Part shown: positions 1 through 8,366 of the stretch, piece by piece
Layout of the letters: the number at the start of each line of letters is the position of its first letter
How positions within the stretch are numbered: the stretch's first letter is position 1
Assembly: GCA_026125445.1 (NCBI GenBank)
Contig: JAHCLE010000007.1
Coordinates: 1-43,938 of the forward strand
DNA length: 43,938 bases
Source of the DNA: Burkholderiales bacterium
GTDB taxonomy: Bacteria > Pseudomonadota > Gammaproteobacteria > Burkholderiales > Usitatibacteraceae
Direction: 5' to 3'
Position numbers and translations under genes: made by a program
The notes under the pieces: generated by a model
The model's input: the letters and a program-made list of their open reading frames with translations, nothing else
What the model was told of the DNA's origin: nothing
The model's database searches: none

Positions 1-114
1 GCCCGGGTCGAACGCCTGAAAAACAAAACCAAGCGTCGAGAGGTGGAATTATGGCATCTTGCGGCCCATTGCGTCAACGGCGAACGCGTGCCGCACGGAC
101 TGTCCGCGCTCTAA
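1..114 (+). CDS. C-terminal fragment of an unidentified protein
   Basis: The first 114 bases read open from the window edge in frame 1 and stop at TAA (112-114), giving 37 residues that are basic in the first half and end in LSAL. The following gene has its own start 26 bases later. I do not recognise the family. Because the 5' part lies outside the window, the reading could also be chance; the stretch is short and has somewhat lower GC than the genes that follow. Confidence 0.35.
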   Translation, partial: ARVERLKNKTKRREVELWHLAAHCVNGERVPHGLSAL

Positions 115-140
115 CCCCATGAAATCAAGGAGCTAGGGAG

Positions 141-791
141 ATGGATCCGAACGACTGGCAACTGCTGCAGGCCGTGGCCCTGGGCTCCCTCGTCGCCTGG
201 GCCAGCGGACTGCGGCTCTACCTGGTGATCTTCGCGCTCGGGCTCGCCGCCCGCCTGGGCTACCTCACCCTTCCCGAGGGCCTCGCGGTCCTCTCTCACG
301 CCTACGTCATCGCCGCGGCGGGCTTCCTCCTCGCGATCGAGTTCCTGGCCGACAAGGTGCCCGGAATCGACAGCGCCTGGGACGCGTTCCACACCTTCAT
401 CCGGATTCCCGCCGGCGCGCTCCTCGCGGCGGGCGCCGCGGGCCACGACCTCACCGCGCTCACGGTCGCCGCGGGGCTCCTGGGCGGCACGATCACCGCA
501 GGCACCCACTTCGCGAAGGCGGGCGGCCGAGCGGCGCTCAACACCTCGCCGGAGCCGATCTCGAACTGGGTCGCCTCGTTCACCGAGGACGCCATGGTCC
601 TGGGCGGCATCTGGGTCGCGCTCAACTACCCCGCGATCTTCCTCGGCGCGCTGGTGGTGTTCATGGCCTTCGCCATCTGGTTCGTGATCGCCTTCGCGCG
701 ATTCGTTCGCAGCCGCCTCGCGCGCGCGACAAGCGGCGCCGCCATCCCACCCACACCCCGACCCTCTGCCAGGGGAGAGGGAGATCTCTAG
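141..791 (+). CDS. DUF4126 family membrane protein
   Basis: A 216-residue hydrophobic protein beginning at ATG 141, with an AAGGAGCT ribosome-binding sequence a few bases upstream. It shows about five membrane segments (roughly residues 8-40, 52-70, 90-125, 155-190) and the DUF4126 hallmark segments [14 protein letters not shown] and the small Gly/Ala-rich loop near [15 protein letters not shown]. The family is found in many bacteria but its function is not known. The last about 15 residues ([14 protein letters not shown]) do not look like family sequence and come from a short GC-rich inverted repeat at 762-781. Its stop overlaps the stop of convergent recR by four bases. Confidence 0.8.
   Translation: MDPNDWQLLQAVALGSLVAWASGLRLYLVIFALGLAARLGYLTLPEGLAVLSHAYVIAAAGFLLAIEFLADKVPGIDSAWDAFHTFIRIPAGALLAAGAAGHDLTALTVAAGLLGGTITAGTHFAKAGGRAALNTSPEPISNWVASFTEDAMVLGGIWVALNYPAIFLGALVVFMAFAIWFVIAFARFVRSRLARATSGAAIPPTPRPSARGEGDL
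762..781. repeat. Small GC-rich inverted repeat (REP-like)
   Basis: CCCTCT (762-767) is complementary to AGAGGG (776-781), with an 8-base loop. It sits between the convergent DUF4126 and recR genes and is translated as the C-terminal tail of DUF4126. Hairpins of this CCCTCT/AGAGGG kind recur between genes in many proteobacterial genomes; a role as a bidirectional terminator is possible but there is no U-tract. Confidence 0.45.
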
Positions 792-1384
792 GCCGGGCGC
801 CGTTCGAGGAGAGCCTGGGCCAGCGTGCCGGCATCCACGTGCTCGATCTCCCCGCCTACGGGAAGGCCGCGCGCGATCCGGCTGACGGACAGCCCCTTGC
901 CCGAGAGCATCTCGGAGACGTAGTGCGCCGTCGCCTCGCCTTCGACGGTGAAGTTGGTGGCGAGGATCACCTCGCGCACGACGCCGTCGGTGGCGCGCTT
1001 GAGGAGCCGGTCGAGGTGGATCTCGCGCGGCCCGATCCCGTCGAGCGGGGAAAGCCGCCCCATGAGGACGAAGTAAAGGCCGCCGTAGCTCTGCGTCTGC
1101 TCCATCATGAGGAGGTCGGCCGGCGTCTCGACCACGCACAGGAGGGAAGCGTCGCGGCGCGGCGAAACGCACAGCTCGCAGACCTCGGCCTCGGTGAAGG
1201 TATTGCAGCGCGCGCAGTGTCGGATGCGGCCGAGCGCCTCGCCCAGCGCCGAGGCCAGGCGCCCGGCGCCGGCGTGGTCGCGCTGCAGGAGGTGGTAGGC
1301 CATCCGCGTGGCCGACTTGGGCCCCACGCCCGGAAGGCACCGAAGGGCCTGGATCAGTTCCTCCAGCGAGTCGGGCGTGCGCAT
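788..1384 (-). CDS. recR: Recombination protein RecR
   Basis: RecR acts with RecF and RecO to load RecA on single-stranded gaps. The 198-residue protein has the usual family length. It opens with the helix-hairpin-helix region ([21 protein letters not shown], which contains GVGPKSA), followed by the four-Cys zinc finger C-x2-C...C-x2-C ([16 protein letters not shown], about residues 57-72) and the Toprim domain ([16 protein letters not shown] onward, with [11 protein letters not shown]). It starts 13 bases after the ybaB stop, so it is the last gene of a dnaX-ybaB-recR operon, an arrangement conserved across proteobacteria. Confidence 0.96.
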   Translation of the reverse strand: MRTPDSLEELIQALRCLPGVGPKSATRMAYHLLQRDHAGAGRLASALGEALGRIRHCARCNTFTEAEVCELCVSPRRDASLLCVVETPADLLMMEQTQSYGGLYFVLMGRLSPLDGIGPREIHLDRLLKRATDGVVREVILATNFTVEGEATAHYVSEMLSGKGLSVSRIARGLPVGGEIEHVDAGTLAQALLERRPA

Positions 1385-1397
1385 CGCGGGGCGCGCC

Positions 1398-1724
1398 TCA
1401 GAAGGGCAGCTTCATCCCGGGCGGAAGGTTCAGCCCCGCGCTGAAGCCGGCCATCTTCTCCTGCGAGGTGGCCTCCGCCTTGCGCGCCGCGTCATTGAAG
1501 GCGGCGGCCACCAGGTCCTCGAGCATGTCCTTGTCCTCGCCGAGGAGGCTCGGGTCGATGGTCACGCGCTTCACCGCGTGCTTGCAGGTCATCACGACCT
1601 TCACGAGCCCCGCGCCCGACTGGCCCTCGACCTCGATCGACTCGAGGCTCTCCTGGACCTTGCGCATGTTCTCCTGCATCTGCTGCGCCTGCTTCATCAG
1701 CGCGCCCAGCCCGCCCTTCATCAT
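1398..1724 (-). CDS. ybaB: YbaB/EbfC family nucleoid-associated protein
   Basis: A 108-residue protein with the family pattern: N-terminal [20 protein letters not shown] helix, coiled central strand region with [18 protein letters not shown], and C-terminal helix with [18 protein letters not shown]. Members form dimers that bind DNA and are almost always encoded between dnaX and recR, as here. The ATG overlaps the dnaX stop in an ATGA arrangement (1721-1724), implying translational coupling. Confidence 0.95.
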   Translation of the reverse strand: MMKGGLGALMKQAQQMQENMRKVQESLESIEVEGQSGAGLVKVVMTCKHAVKRVTIDPSLLGEDKDMLEDLVAAAFNDAARKAEATSQEKMAGFSAGLNLPPGMKLPF

Positions 1725-3355
1725 GTCTTGCGTCTCCTGTCGTCGTTTGCCTCGGAATCCCTGTCGCCGGCGGGCCGGATGGAGGACGCCACGACCTGCG
1801 CCCCCATGCCTTCCACGAGCTCCTTCACGAACGGGTCGCTCTCGATCGCGGCCGTGGCGCCGTCCAGGCGCTTCTGCGCTTCCACGCCGCGGACCGCGGC
1901 CACGCTGCGCCCGTTCGTCTCGCCCACCCGCACCGTGAGCCGGAAGCCCGGCCCGAAGCGCGGCGCCAGCTCGGCCTTCAGCTTGTCCTGGTAGGGCTTC
2001 TCCGCGTACATCTTCTGCGCTTCGGGAACGACGAGCTGGAGGTGGTTCGACTCGAAGGAGGCGAGCTCGCCGTAGCGGGCGAGCAGGCCCGCCATGCCGC
2101 TCAGGTTCTGGCGCTCCACGAACGCGGCCCAGTCGCCGTCGAAGGCCGGTGCGACGGGTGCGGCGGCGGCCGGGGCAGGCTCGCGCGCCACCGAAACTGG
2201 AGATGCAGGGCCTGGCGCGCTACGCCCGGACGCGACGGGCGGCGCGCTGCGCGCAGGCACCGGATCGCCCGGGGAGGCCGTCCCGAAGGACAGCATGCGC
2301 ATGACCGTCATGCCGAAGCCCGCGACCTCGTCGGGCGCGAGCGGAAGGTCGCGCCGGCCGAGGATGGCGACCTGGTACATCACCTGCACGCGCGCGGCGT
2401 CCAGCCGGCCCGCGAGCGAGACGATGCGTGCCGAGTCCGGATCGTCCGGCGCCGGCGCGGCCCCGAGCTGCGCGAGCGCCACGCGGTGCAGCACGGCCGC
2501 GACGTCCTGGAGGGCCTGGTCGCAGGAAAGCCCGCGCTCCGAGATGCGCTCGGCCTCCGCGAGCGCGCCGGCTCCGTCGGCGGCCGCGATCGCCTCCAGC
2601 AGCGGCCACACGAGGTCGCCGCCGACCGCGCCGAGCATGTCGGAGACCTGCGAAGCCGTCACCCTGCCCGAGCCGAAGGCGATGGCCTGGTCCGTGAGGC
2701 TCAGGCTGTCGCGCACGCTTCCCGCCGCCGCGCGCGCGAGCAGCGCCAGGGCCGGTTCCTCGAAGGGGATGGACTCCGCCTCGAGCACGCGCTTGAGGTG
2801 CGCCGCGAGCGCCTGGGGCGGGAGCGACTTCAGGTTGAACTGCAGGCAGCGCGACAGCACCGTGACCGGCAGGCGCTGGGGGTCGGTGGTGGCGAGGATG
2901 AACTTCACGTGCTCCGGCGGCTCCTCGAGCGTCTTCAGCATCGAGTTGAAGGCATGCCGCGAGAGCATGTGCACCTCGTCGATGATGTAGACCTTGTAGC
3001 GCCCGGACACCGGCATGTACTGCGCGGTGTCGAGGAGCTCGCGCATCTCGTCCACCTTCGTGTTGGTCGCGGCGTCGACCTCGAGCATGTCCACGAAGCG
3101 CCCCGAGTCGATCTCGGTGCAGGCCCGGCACTTGCCGCAGGGCCGCGAGGACACGCCGGTCTCGCAGTTGATCGACTTGGCGAGGATGCGCGCGAGCGTC
3201 GTCTTGCCCACGCCGCGCGTCCCGGTGAAGAGGTAGGCGTGGTGCAGGCGCCCCGTGTCCAGCGCGTTGGCGAGCGCGGTGACCACGTGCGGCTGCCCGA
3301 CCAGCTGGTCGAACGCCTTGGGGCGCCACTTGCGCGCGAGCACCTGGTACGTCAT
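1721..3355 (-). CDS. dnaX: DNA polymerase III subunit gamma/tau
   Basis: DnaX is the clamp-loader motor subunit that opens the beta clamp. The start at 3355 gives [20 protein letters not shown], the invariant family N-terminus; an upstream in-frame start at 3427 would run through the SRP RNA gene and was not chosen. The 544-residue product shows Walker [10 protein letters not shown], the zinc module with four Cys ([16 protein letters not shown]), Walker [10 protein letters not shown] and the sensor region around [20 protein letters not shown] Pro/Ala-rich linker (about residues 385-435) precedes the tau C-terminal domain. I saw no clear slippery A-AAA-AAG heptamer, so a programmed gamma frameshift is not evident. 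Confidence 0.95.
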   Translation of the reverse strand: MTYQVLARKWRPKAFDQLVGQPHVVTALANALDTGRLHHAYLFTGTRGVGKTTLARILAKSINCETGVSSRPCGKCRACTEIDSGRFVDMLEVDAATNTKVDEMRELLDTAQYMPVSGRYKVYIIDEVHMLSRHAFNSMLKTLEEPPEHVKFILATTDPQRLPVTVLSRCLQFNLKSLPPQALAAHLKRVLEAESIPFEEPALALLARAAAGSVRDSLSLTDQAIAFGSGRVTASQVSDMLGAVGGDLVWPLLEAIAAADGAGALAEAERISERGLSCDQALQDVAAVLHRVALAQLGAAPAPDDPDSARIVSLAGRLDAARVQVMYQVAILGRRDLPLAPDEVAGFGMTVMRMLSFGTASPGDPVPARSAPPVASGRSAPGPASPVSVAREPAPAAAAPVAPAFDGDWAAFVERQNLSGMAGLLARYGELASFESNHLQLVVPEAQKMYAEKPYQDKLKAELAPRFGPGFRLTVRVGETNGRSVAAVRGVEAQKRLDGATAAIESDPFVKELVEGMGAQVVASSIRPAGDRDSEANDDRRRKT

Positions 3356-3406
3356 GGAGTCGTCCGGCGGAACGGCCGCCCCGGGGCGACCGATGGAATC
3401 GGGAAA

Positions 3407-3502
3407 GGCGAGCCTGACCCCCGGCACTTGAAGGAATCGACTATGGCTGCTTCGTTCCCGACCTGACCAGGTTCGCCGCCCTTCAATGCGGGGAGGCCCG
3501 CC
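3407..3502 (-). ncRNA. ffs: 4.5S RNA of the signal recognition particle (small bacterial SRP RNA)
   Basis: The minus strand contains the hallmark apical hairpin GGTCAGGTCGGGAACGAAGC, close to the bacterial consensus GGTCAGGTCCGGAAGGAAGC that binds Ffh. The ends pair: GGCGGGCCT at the 5' end (from 3502) with AGGCTCGCC at the 3' end (to 3407), with one G-U pair. The length, about 96 nt, fits the small bacterial class. Position just upstream of dnaX is a common location for ffs. Exact termini are inferred from pairing. Confidence 0.92.
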
Positions 3503-3509
3503 GTCGAGG

Positions 3510-3515
3510 ATTATC
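3510..3515 (-). promoter_or_regulatory. Candidate -10 box of the SRP RNA promoter
   Basis: On the minus strand GATAAT lies 7 bases before the predicted 5' end of the SRP RNA, preceded by TGTGA. The -35 region is poor. It directly abuts the senA stop codon (3516-3518), so senA transcription would also run into ffs unless it terminates there. Confidence 0.45.
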
Positions 3516-4802
3516 TCACATCGACTCGCCCGCGAGAGCGCAGCTGCGAAGGCCCGCGAAAACGTCGTTGCGGTGGGGCAGGTAGAAGTTGCGCCAGCGG
3601 TTGTGGACGAGGCGCGAGCGGGTCGCGAAGCAGCCGCCGCGGAGCGTCCCGTGGCTGTGGAACCAGGGCTCCGAGTATTCCGCGTAGGCGTCCTTCTCGA
3701 AGCCGGGATAGGGCGCGAAGCTCGTCGCCGTCCATTCCCACACGCCGCCGATCATCATCTCCAGGCCGCTCGCTCCCGCCACGGGATCGGGGGCCATGGC
3801 CGGGCGCTCGAGGCGGTAGTCCAGCGCCTGCGCCTCCGAGGGCAACGCGCCTCCCCAGGGATAGCGGTCGTCGCGGCCGCCGTTTCGCGCCGCGAACTCC
3901 CACTCGCTTTCCGTGGGCAGCCGGCGCCCGGCCCAGCGGCACCACGCCTCGGCCTCGTGACGGCAGACCTGCACGACGGGCTCCTCCGGCCGCAAGGGCG
4001 CGCGCGAGTCGAACCAGCGCATGGACCAGCCCTCGCCGTCGCGCATCCAGTTGCGCGGTGCCGTCGCGCCCGTCGCCTCGCGCCAGTCCCGTCCCTCGGC
4101 GCTCCAGAATTCGTCGCGGGCGTAGCCGCCCTCCTCCACGAACGCGAGGAACTCGCCGTTGCTCACGGGTCGCGAGGCCATCGCAAAAGGCTCCACCCGG
4201 ACGGGATGGGCCCACTTCTCGTTGTCGAAGGCGTGCTCGCCGTCGTCGCGCCGCGCCCCCTGCAGGAACTCGCCGCCGGCGAAGCGCACGTCCCGGACGG
4301 GCCCCGACGGGGCGGGAGGCGGCGCGATGTGCGCACGGCGCGGGGGCGCGAGCCCCAGCGTGTGCAGGGTCATGAGGAGCGCCTCGCCGTGCATGTCCTC
4401 GTGGAAGAGCGCCAGGCGGAAGCGGTGGCGGTCGTCCTCGCGGCTCGCCGCGAGGTCCTCGAGCGTGCGCTCGAGGGTTTCCCGCAGGTAGGCTTGGATC
4501 GTGCCGAGCGGGGGGTACGCGAGATTCCAGCGATCGTCGTGGGGAACGGTGCGCGAATCGAAGAGGGAATCGGCGTTCGCGAGCCGTGAGGGCCGGCGCG
4601 AGCCCGCGGGGTCGTCCGGCCGCCAGCGAAGGCAGAAGAACTCCTGGAAGTAGCCGACGTGCGCGAGCTCCCAGTCCGGGGGATTCACGATCTCGAGCAG
4701 CGGAAAGCGCCACTGCGCGCCCTCGAGATGGGCGTACATCGAGAGCGTATACTCGCGGCTCTCCCGCAGGGCGTCCGCCAGCGCGTCGATACCGTTCAGC
4801 AT
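3516..4802 (-). CDS. senA: SenA-type selenoneine synthase (EgtB family, DinB plus FGE-sulfatase domains)
   Basis: Predicted non-haem iron enzyme joining the selenium of a selenosugar to hercynine. The 428-residue protein has an N-terminal DinB-like domain and a C-terminal formylglycine-generating-enzyme fold. Iron ligand candidates are H48 (WELAHV), H134 and H138 (HEDMH), closely matching the H51/H134/H138 numbering known for mycobacterial EgtB. The C-terminal signature GGVWEWTATSFAP and the RNFYLPHR...FAGLRSC end are typical of EgtB/SenA. The start at 4802 has GGGAAGG upstream and gives the family-length N-terminus; in-frame ATGs at 4838 and 4970 would overlap senB more. Assignment as SenA rather than EgtB rests on adjacency to senB and selD; an ergothioneine synthase is the alternative. 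Confidence 0.87.
   Translation of the reverse strand: MLNGIDALADALRESREYTLSMYAHLEGAQWRFPLLEIVNPPDWELAHVGYFQEFFCLRWRPDDPAGSRRPSRLANADSLFDSRTVPHDDRWNLAYPPLGTIQAYLRETLERTLEDLAASREDDRHRFRLALFHEDMHGEALLMTLHTLGLAPPRRAHIAPPPAPSGPVRDVRFAGGEFLQGARRDDGEHAFDNEKWAHPVRVEPFAMASRPVSNGEFLAFVEEGGYARDEFWSAEGRDWREATGATAPRNWMRDGEGWSMRWFDSRAPLRPEEPVVQVCRHEAEAWCRWAGRRLPTESEWEFAARNGGRDDRYPWGGALPSEAQALDYRLERPAMAPDPVAGASGLEMMIGGVWEWTATSFAPYPGFEKDAYAEYSEPWFHSHGTLRGGCFATRSRLVHNRWRNFYLPHRNDVFAGLRSCALAGESM
4748..4753 (+). promoter_or_regulatory. Possible -10 box for senB inside senA
   Basis: TATACT stands out in GC-rich coding sequence of senA, about 48 bases before the senB ATG. The corresponding -35 position has no good match. 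Since senA and senB start codons overlap, any senB promoter has to lie inside senA. A comparable weak candidate for senA is TACAAT on the minus strand at 4927-4932, inside senB. Confidence 0.25.
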
Positions 4803-5784
4803 GTCCCGGCCTTCCCGATCCGCCCCCGTCGTCTTCATCGTGACGCCCGGCACGCGCGAGGCCAACAACGGCAACTGGCGCACCGCCCGGCGCTGGGCGG
4901 GTTTCCTCGCCGGGATCGCGAAGCCGATTGTACAGACGGAGTGGAATGGCGAGCCCGTGGACGTGGCCATCGCCCTTCACGCCCGCCGCAGCGCCGCCTC
5001 GATCGAGCGCCTGAAGGCTCGGCGCCCCGACGTCCCCCTCGTCCTCGTCCTCTCCGGCACCGACCTCTATCGCGACCTGCCGGAGAGCGCAGAGGCGCGC
5101 CGCTCCCTGGAGCTCGCCGATCGCATCGTGGCACTGCAGGACGACGCCCTCTCCCACGTTCCCCGCGAGCACCGCGGCAAGTGCGAGGTGATCTACCAGT
5201 CGTCGCCGCGGCTCGCCGCCGCCCGCAAGCCCGCGGGCCGGCTCGACTGCGTGGCCGTGGGGCACCTTCGCGAGGAGAAGGACCCGCGCACGCTCTGGAA
5301 GGCGATCGCCCTCCTCGACCCCCAGCTTCCCCTCCGCGTGCGGCACATCGGCGCCCCGCTCGACCCCGTCCTCGGCGCCGAGGCCCGCGCCCTGATGGCG
5401 CGCGACGCGCGCTTCCGCTGGAGCGGCGCGATTCCCCATGGCCTCGCGAGGGCCGCCATCCGCAACGCGCACGTCCTCGTCCACCCCTCGCGCATGGAAG
5501 GCGGCGCCAACGTGATCGTCGAGGCGATCACGGCCGGGACCTGCGTCGTCGCGAGCCGCGTCTCGGGGAACGTCGGGATGCTGGGCCGGTCCTACCCGGG
5601 TTACTTCGAGGCGGGGGACGCGGCGGGCCTCGCCCGGCTTCTCGCCTCGCTGGCCGAGCGGCCATCCGCGCTGGCCGCGCTGAAGCGCGCGTGCGTCGCC
5701 CGCCGCTCCCTTTTCGCCCCGGCGCGCGAGAAGCGCGCCCTGCGAACGCTCGTGCAGGGCCTGCTGCGGCGTCCGGGGCGCTAG
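4801..5784 (+). CDS. senB: SenB selenosugar synthase (TIGR04348-type glycosyltransferase)
   Basis: SenB uses selenophosphate and a UDP-sugar to make the selenosugar consumed by SenA. The 327-residue protein carries the N-terminal family signature VFIVTPGTREANNGNWRTA followed by RRW, and a GT4-type C-terminal half with the SGTDLYRDL segment, HLREEKDPRTLWKA, and the nucleotide-sugar motif VHPSRMEGGANVIVEAI. There is no other in-frame ATG near the N-terminus, so 4801 is the only sensible start; no good Shine-Dalgarno precedes it. It is divergent from senA (start codons overlap on CATG) and lies 38 bases before senC/selD. Confidence 0.9.
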   Translation: MSRPSRSAPVVFIVTPGTREANNGNWRTARRWAGFLAGIAKPIVQTEWNGEPVDVAIALHARRSAASIERLKARRPDVPLVLVLSGTDLYRDLPESAEARRSLELADRIVALQDDALSHVPREHRGKCEVIYQSSPRLAAARKPAGRLDCVAVGHLREEKDPRTLWKAIALLDPQLPLRVRHIGAPLDPVLGAEARALMARDARFRWSGAIPHGLARAAIRNAHVLVHPSRMEGGANVIVEAITAGTCVVASRVSGNVGMLGRSYPGYFEAGDAAGLARLLASLAERPSALAALKRACVARRSLFAPAREKRALRTLVQGLLRRPGR

Positions 5785-5822
5785 AATTCGCGTTGCAACA
5801 TTCCCTTCAGGAGATCGTCACG

Positions 5823-6866
5823 ATGGACTTGCCCCTCCGGCTCACCCAGTTCAGCCACGGCGGCGGATGCGGCTGCAAGATCGCGCCCGGCGTGCTGGAG
5901 AAGATCCTCGCCAAGTCGGCGCCCGGGCTCGTGCCCAAGCAGCTCCTCGTGGGGATCGAGACGGCCGACGACGCGGCGGTCTACCAGGTCAACGACACGC
6001 AGGCCATCGTCGCCACGACCGACTTCTTCATGCCCATCGTGGACGACCCCTTCGACTTCGGCGCCATCGCGGCCACCAACGCCATCTCGGACGTGTACGC
6101 CATGGGCGGCCACCCGCTCTTCGCGCTGGCCCTGGTGGGCATGCCGGTCGACAAGCTTCCCGTCGAGACGATCCGCCGCATCCTGGAAGGCGGCGAGTCG
6201 GTCTGCGCCCGCGCCGGCATCCCGATCGCCGGCGGCCACACGATCGATTCCGTCGAGCCCATCTACGGGCTCGTGGCCATCGGCCTCGTCGACCCGAGGA
6301 ACCTCAAGCGAAATGCCGGCGCGAAGCCGGGCGACAAGCTCGTGCTCGGCAAGCCCCTCGGCGTGGGCATCTTCAGCGCGGCGCTCAAGGCCGGCAAGCT
6401 GGGCGCGGACGGCTACCGCGCCATGATCGAGAGCACCACGAAGCTCAACACGCCCGGTCCGAAGCTCGGCAAGCTCGACGGCGTACACGCGCTCACCGAC
6501 GTCACCGGCTTCGGCCTGCTGGGCCACCTGCTGGAGATCTGCAAGGGCTCGGCGGTCGCGGCCCGCCTCGACTGGAACGCGCTGCCCATCCTTCCCGACG
6601 CCCTCGAGCTCGCGCGCGCGGGCTTCACCACCGGCGCATCCAGGCGCAACTTCGCGGGCTACGGCGACAAGGTGGCGCTCCCGCCCTCCATCGACGAGGC
6701 GGGCAAGGCGCTGCTCACCGATCCGCAGACGAGCGGCGGGTTGCTCGTCTCCTGCCGGCCGGAAGCGGTGCCCGAAGTGCTGCGCATCTTCGCGGAGGAA
6801 GGTTTCAATCGCGCCGCGGTGATCGGCGAGATCTCCACGGGCGAGCCTTCCGTCCGCGTCGACTAG
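5823..6866 (+). CDS. selD: Selenophosphate synthetase (SenC/SelD)
   Basis: The enzyme makes selenophosphate from selenide and ATP. The 347-residue protein begins at ATG 5823 with AGGAG at 5809-5813. The N-terminal glycine-rich loop HGGGCGCKIAPG contains C16 and K19, corresponding to the catalytic Cys17/Lys20 of E. coli SelD; this is a Cys form, not selenocysteine. Other family features are the metal-binding DDAAVYQ and ATTDFFMPIVDDPFDFG, the NAISDVYAMGG segment, AGGHTIDS and the C-terminal LLTDPQTSGGLLVS. In senAB clusters the SelD homologue is called SenC. Nothing in the window tells whether it also serves selenoprotein or tRNA selenation pathways, since no selA, selB or ybbB is present. Confidence 0.94.
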   Translation: MDLPLRLTQFSHGGGCGCKIAPGVLEKILAKSAPGLVPKQLLVGIETADDAAVYQVNDTQAIVATTDFFMPIVDDPFDFGAIAATNAISDVYAMGGHPLFALALVGMPVDKLPVETIRRILEGGESVCARAGIPIAGGHTIDSVEPIYGLVAIGLVDPRNLKRNAGAKPGDKLVLGKPLGVGIFSAALKAGKLGADGYRAMIESTTKLNTPGPKLGKLDGVHALTDVTGFGLLGHLLEICKGSAVAARLDWNALPILPDALELARAGFTTGASRRNFAGYGDKVALPPSIDEAGKALLTDPQTSGGLLVSCRPEAVPEVLRIFAEEGFNRAAVIGEISTGEPSVRVD

Positions 6867-6879
6867 AGGCGCCGCCACC

Positions 6880-7845
6880 TCAGGCGGCGTGGAAAACCGA
6901 GTAGGCCACGTCCGGCGCGTCCCAGCGCCGGATCGAGCCGAAGCCCGCGTCGCGCAGGACCGCCTCGAACTCGTCGGGCGCGTACTTGTACGAATTCTCC
7001 GTGTGGATGCGCTCGCCGGCGGCGAAGCGCCGCTCCTGCCCGTCCAGCAGCACGGACTGCCCGCGCAGGCTCTCCAGGTGCATCTCGATTCGCCCCTCGG
7101 CCTCGTTGTAGAAGCCGACGTGCCCGAAGCCGTTCACGTCGAAGCCGAGCCCGAACTTCGCGTTCAGGTGGCGAAGGGCATTGCGGTTGAAGGCCGCCGT
7201 GACGCCCAGCGCGTCGTCGTAGGCCGCGTCGAGGACGGCCTTGTCCTTCTTTCCGTCCACGCCGATGAGAAGCGAGCTCCCGGGCCTCGCCACGCAGTAA
7301 CGGTGGATACGCGCGAGGAACGACCGCGCATCCGTCGGCGTGAAGTTGCCGATGCTGGAGCCGGGGTAGAAGAAGAGCGCGGGGGATTCCGAAAGGACGC
7401 CGTCGAGGTCCAGGGTCCGGGAGAAATCGGTGGCCACGCCCGCGAGTTCCAGGCCCGGGAAGTCGGGCGCCATGCGCTCCAGCGCCGCGGCGATCTCGTG
7501 CATCGCGATGTCCACCGCGACGTAGCGCGTGGGTCCGAGGAACGGCAGCCACCCCTTGGCCTTGCAGCAGTCGCCCGCGCCCAGGTCGACGAACTGCCGG
7601 CCGTGCCCGACCGCCTCCGCGATCTCGAGGCGGCGCGCCTGGAAGAGCGCGACTTCGGTGCGCGTCGGGTAGTACTCGGGCAGGCGGCAGATCGCGCCGT
7701 AGATCGCGCACCCCAGCTCGTCGTAGAAGTACTTGGGCGGGATGCTGGCCGGATCGCGCAGCAGGCCCTCCATGAGCTCGCGGCGCTCGGCCTCCGGATC
7801 GAAGGCGAGGCGGTCGATGAGGAGCGGACCGTCCACGGGGCTCAC
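6880..7845 (-). CDS. egtD: L-histidine N(alpha)-methyltransferase EgtD
   Basis: EgtD trimethylates histidine with SAM to hercynine, the acceptor for ergothioneine or selenoneine formation. The 321-residue product matches family length. Visible motifs are PPKYFYDELGCAIYGAICRL with PEYYPTRTE near the N-terminus, the SAM loop FVDLGAGDCCKAKGW, YVAVDIA, and FFYPGSSIGNFTP. The GTG start at 7843-7845 overlaps the TGA stop of the upstream thioredoxin gene (GTGA), so it is the last gene of a leftward operon. It ends 13 bases from the convergent senC/selD stop. No separate egtB, egtC or egtE is visible; the only EgtB-family gene here is senA. Confidence 0.93.
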   Translation of the reverse strand: MSPVDGPLLIDRLAFDPEAERRELMEGLLRDPASIPPKYFYDELGCAIYGAICRLPEYYPTRTEVALFQARRLEIAEAVGHGRQFVDLGAGDCCKAKGWLPFLGPTRYVAVDIAMHEIAAALERMAPDFPGLELAGVATDFSRTLDLDGVLSESPALFFYPGSSIGNFTPTDARSFLARIHRYCVARPGSSLLIGVDGKKDKAVLDAAYDDALGVTAAFNRNALRHLNAKFGLGFDVNGFGHVGFYNEAEGRIEMHLESLRGQSVLLDGQERRFAAGERIHTENSYKYAPDEFEAVLRDAGFGSIRRWDAPDVAYSVFHAA

Positions 7846-8366
7846 CTGGCCGCCGTCGTCTGCCGGTCGCGCGGCAGCATCGGCGCGATGGCCGCCTCGA
7901 GCGCCGGCCCCGTGTCGAGCTCGCCCTCGGCGTGCAGCCGGATGCGGCCTTTCGCGTCCACCACGAACGTCGTGGGCAGCGCACGCACCTTCCACGCCTT
8001 CGCGACCGACTTCTCGCGGTCGAGCACCACGGGGAGGTCGAGGTTGGAGCGCTCGGTGAAGGCCGTGACGCGCGCCGGCATCTCGCCCTGGTTCACCGCG
8101 AGCACCTCGAAGCCGCGCGGCGCGAGCCGCTCGCGAAGGCGGGCGAGCGCCGGCATCTCCTCGACGCAGGGCGCGCACCAGGTGGCCCAGAAGTTCACCA
8201 GCACCACCTTGCCCTTCATCGCGGAGAGGTCGACGACCTCCCCCGTCGGCGTCTTGAGGACGAGCGCGGGCGTGGCGCCGCCCTTCCAGGGGACGAGCGC
8301 CACCTCGGCGGCCGCGGGAAAGGCCGCGACGCACAGCGCCGCGGCCAGGAGGACTTTCACGCTCAC
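7842..8366 (-). CDS. TlpA-like thioredoxin-fold protein, exported
   Basis: A 174-residue TlpA/ResA-like redoxin. A hydrophobic signal peptide (VLLAAALCVAAFPAAA) is followed by the thioredoxin fold with the active site WATWCAPCVEEMP and the cis-Pro segment RALPTTFVVD. It is predicted to act as a periplasmic thiol-disulfide oxidoreductase. The GTG start at 8366 overlaps the stop of the transglutaminase-like gene as GTGA; a second GTG at 8360 is also possible. Its stop overlaps the egtD start, so the two are probably translated together. Physiological partner is unknown; a role with the other exported protein of the operon is inferred. Confidence 0.88.
   Translation of the reverse strand: MSVKVLLAAALCVAAFPAAAEVALVPWKGGATPALVLKTPTGEVVDLSAMKGKVVLVNFWATWCAPCVEEMPALARLRERLAPRGFEVLAVNQGEMPARVTAFTERSNLDLPVVLDREKSVAKAWKVRALPTTFVVDAKGRIRLHAEGELDTGPALEAAIAPMLPRDRQTTAAR

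Noticed and set aside
3356-3427. Upstream dnaX start at 3427
   Set aside because: It would translate part of the [16 protein letters not shown] at 3355 is the conserved DnaX start.
4803-4970. Longer senA reading from ATG 4970 or 4838
   Set aside because: The extra residues are unlike EgtB/SenA N-termini, overlap senB coding sequence and lack a good ribosome-binding site; 4802 has GGGAAGG and family-like spacing to the iron ligands.
5868-5873. Selenocysteine in SelD
   Set aside because: The catalytic position is an ordinary Cys codon (TGC), with no in-frame TGA.
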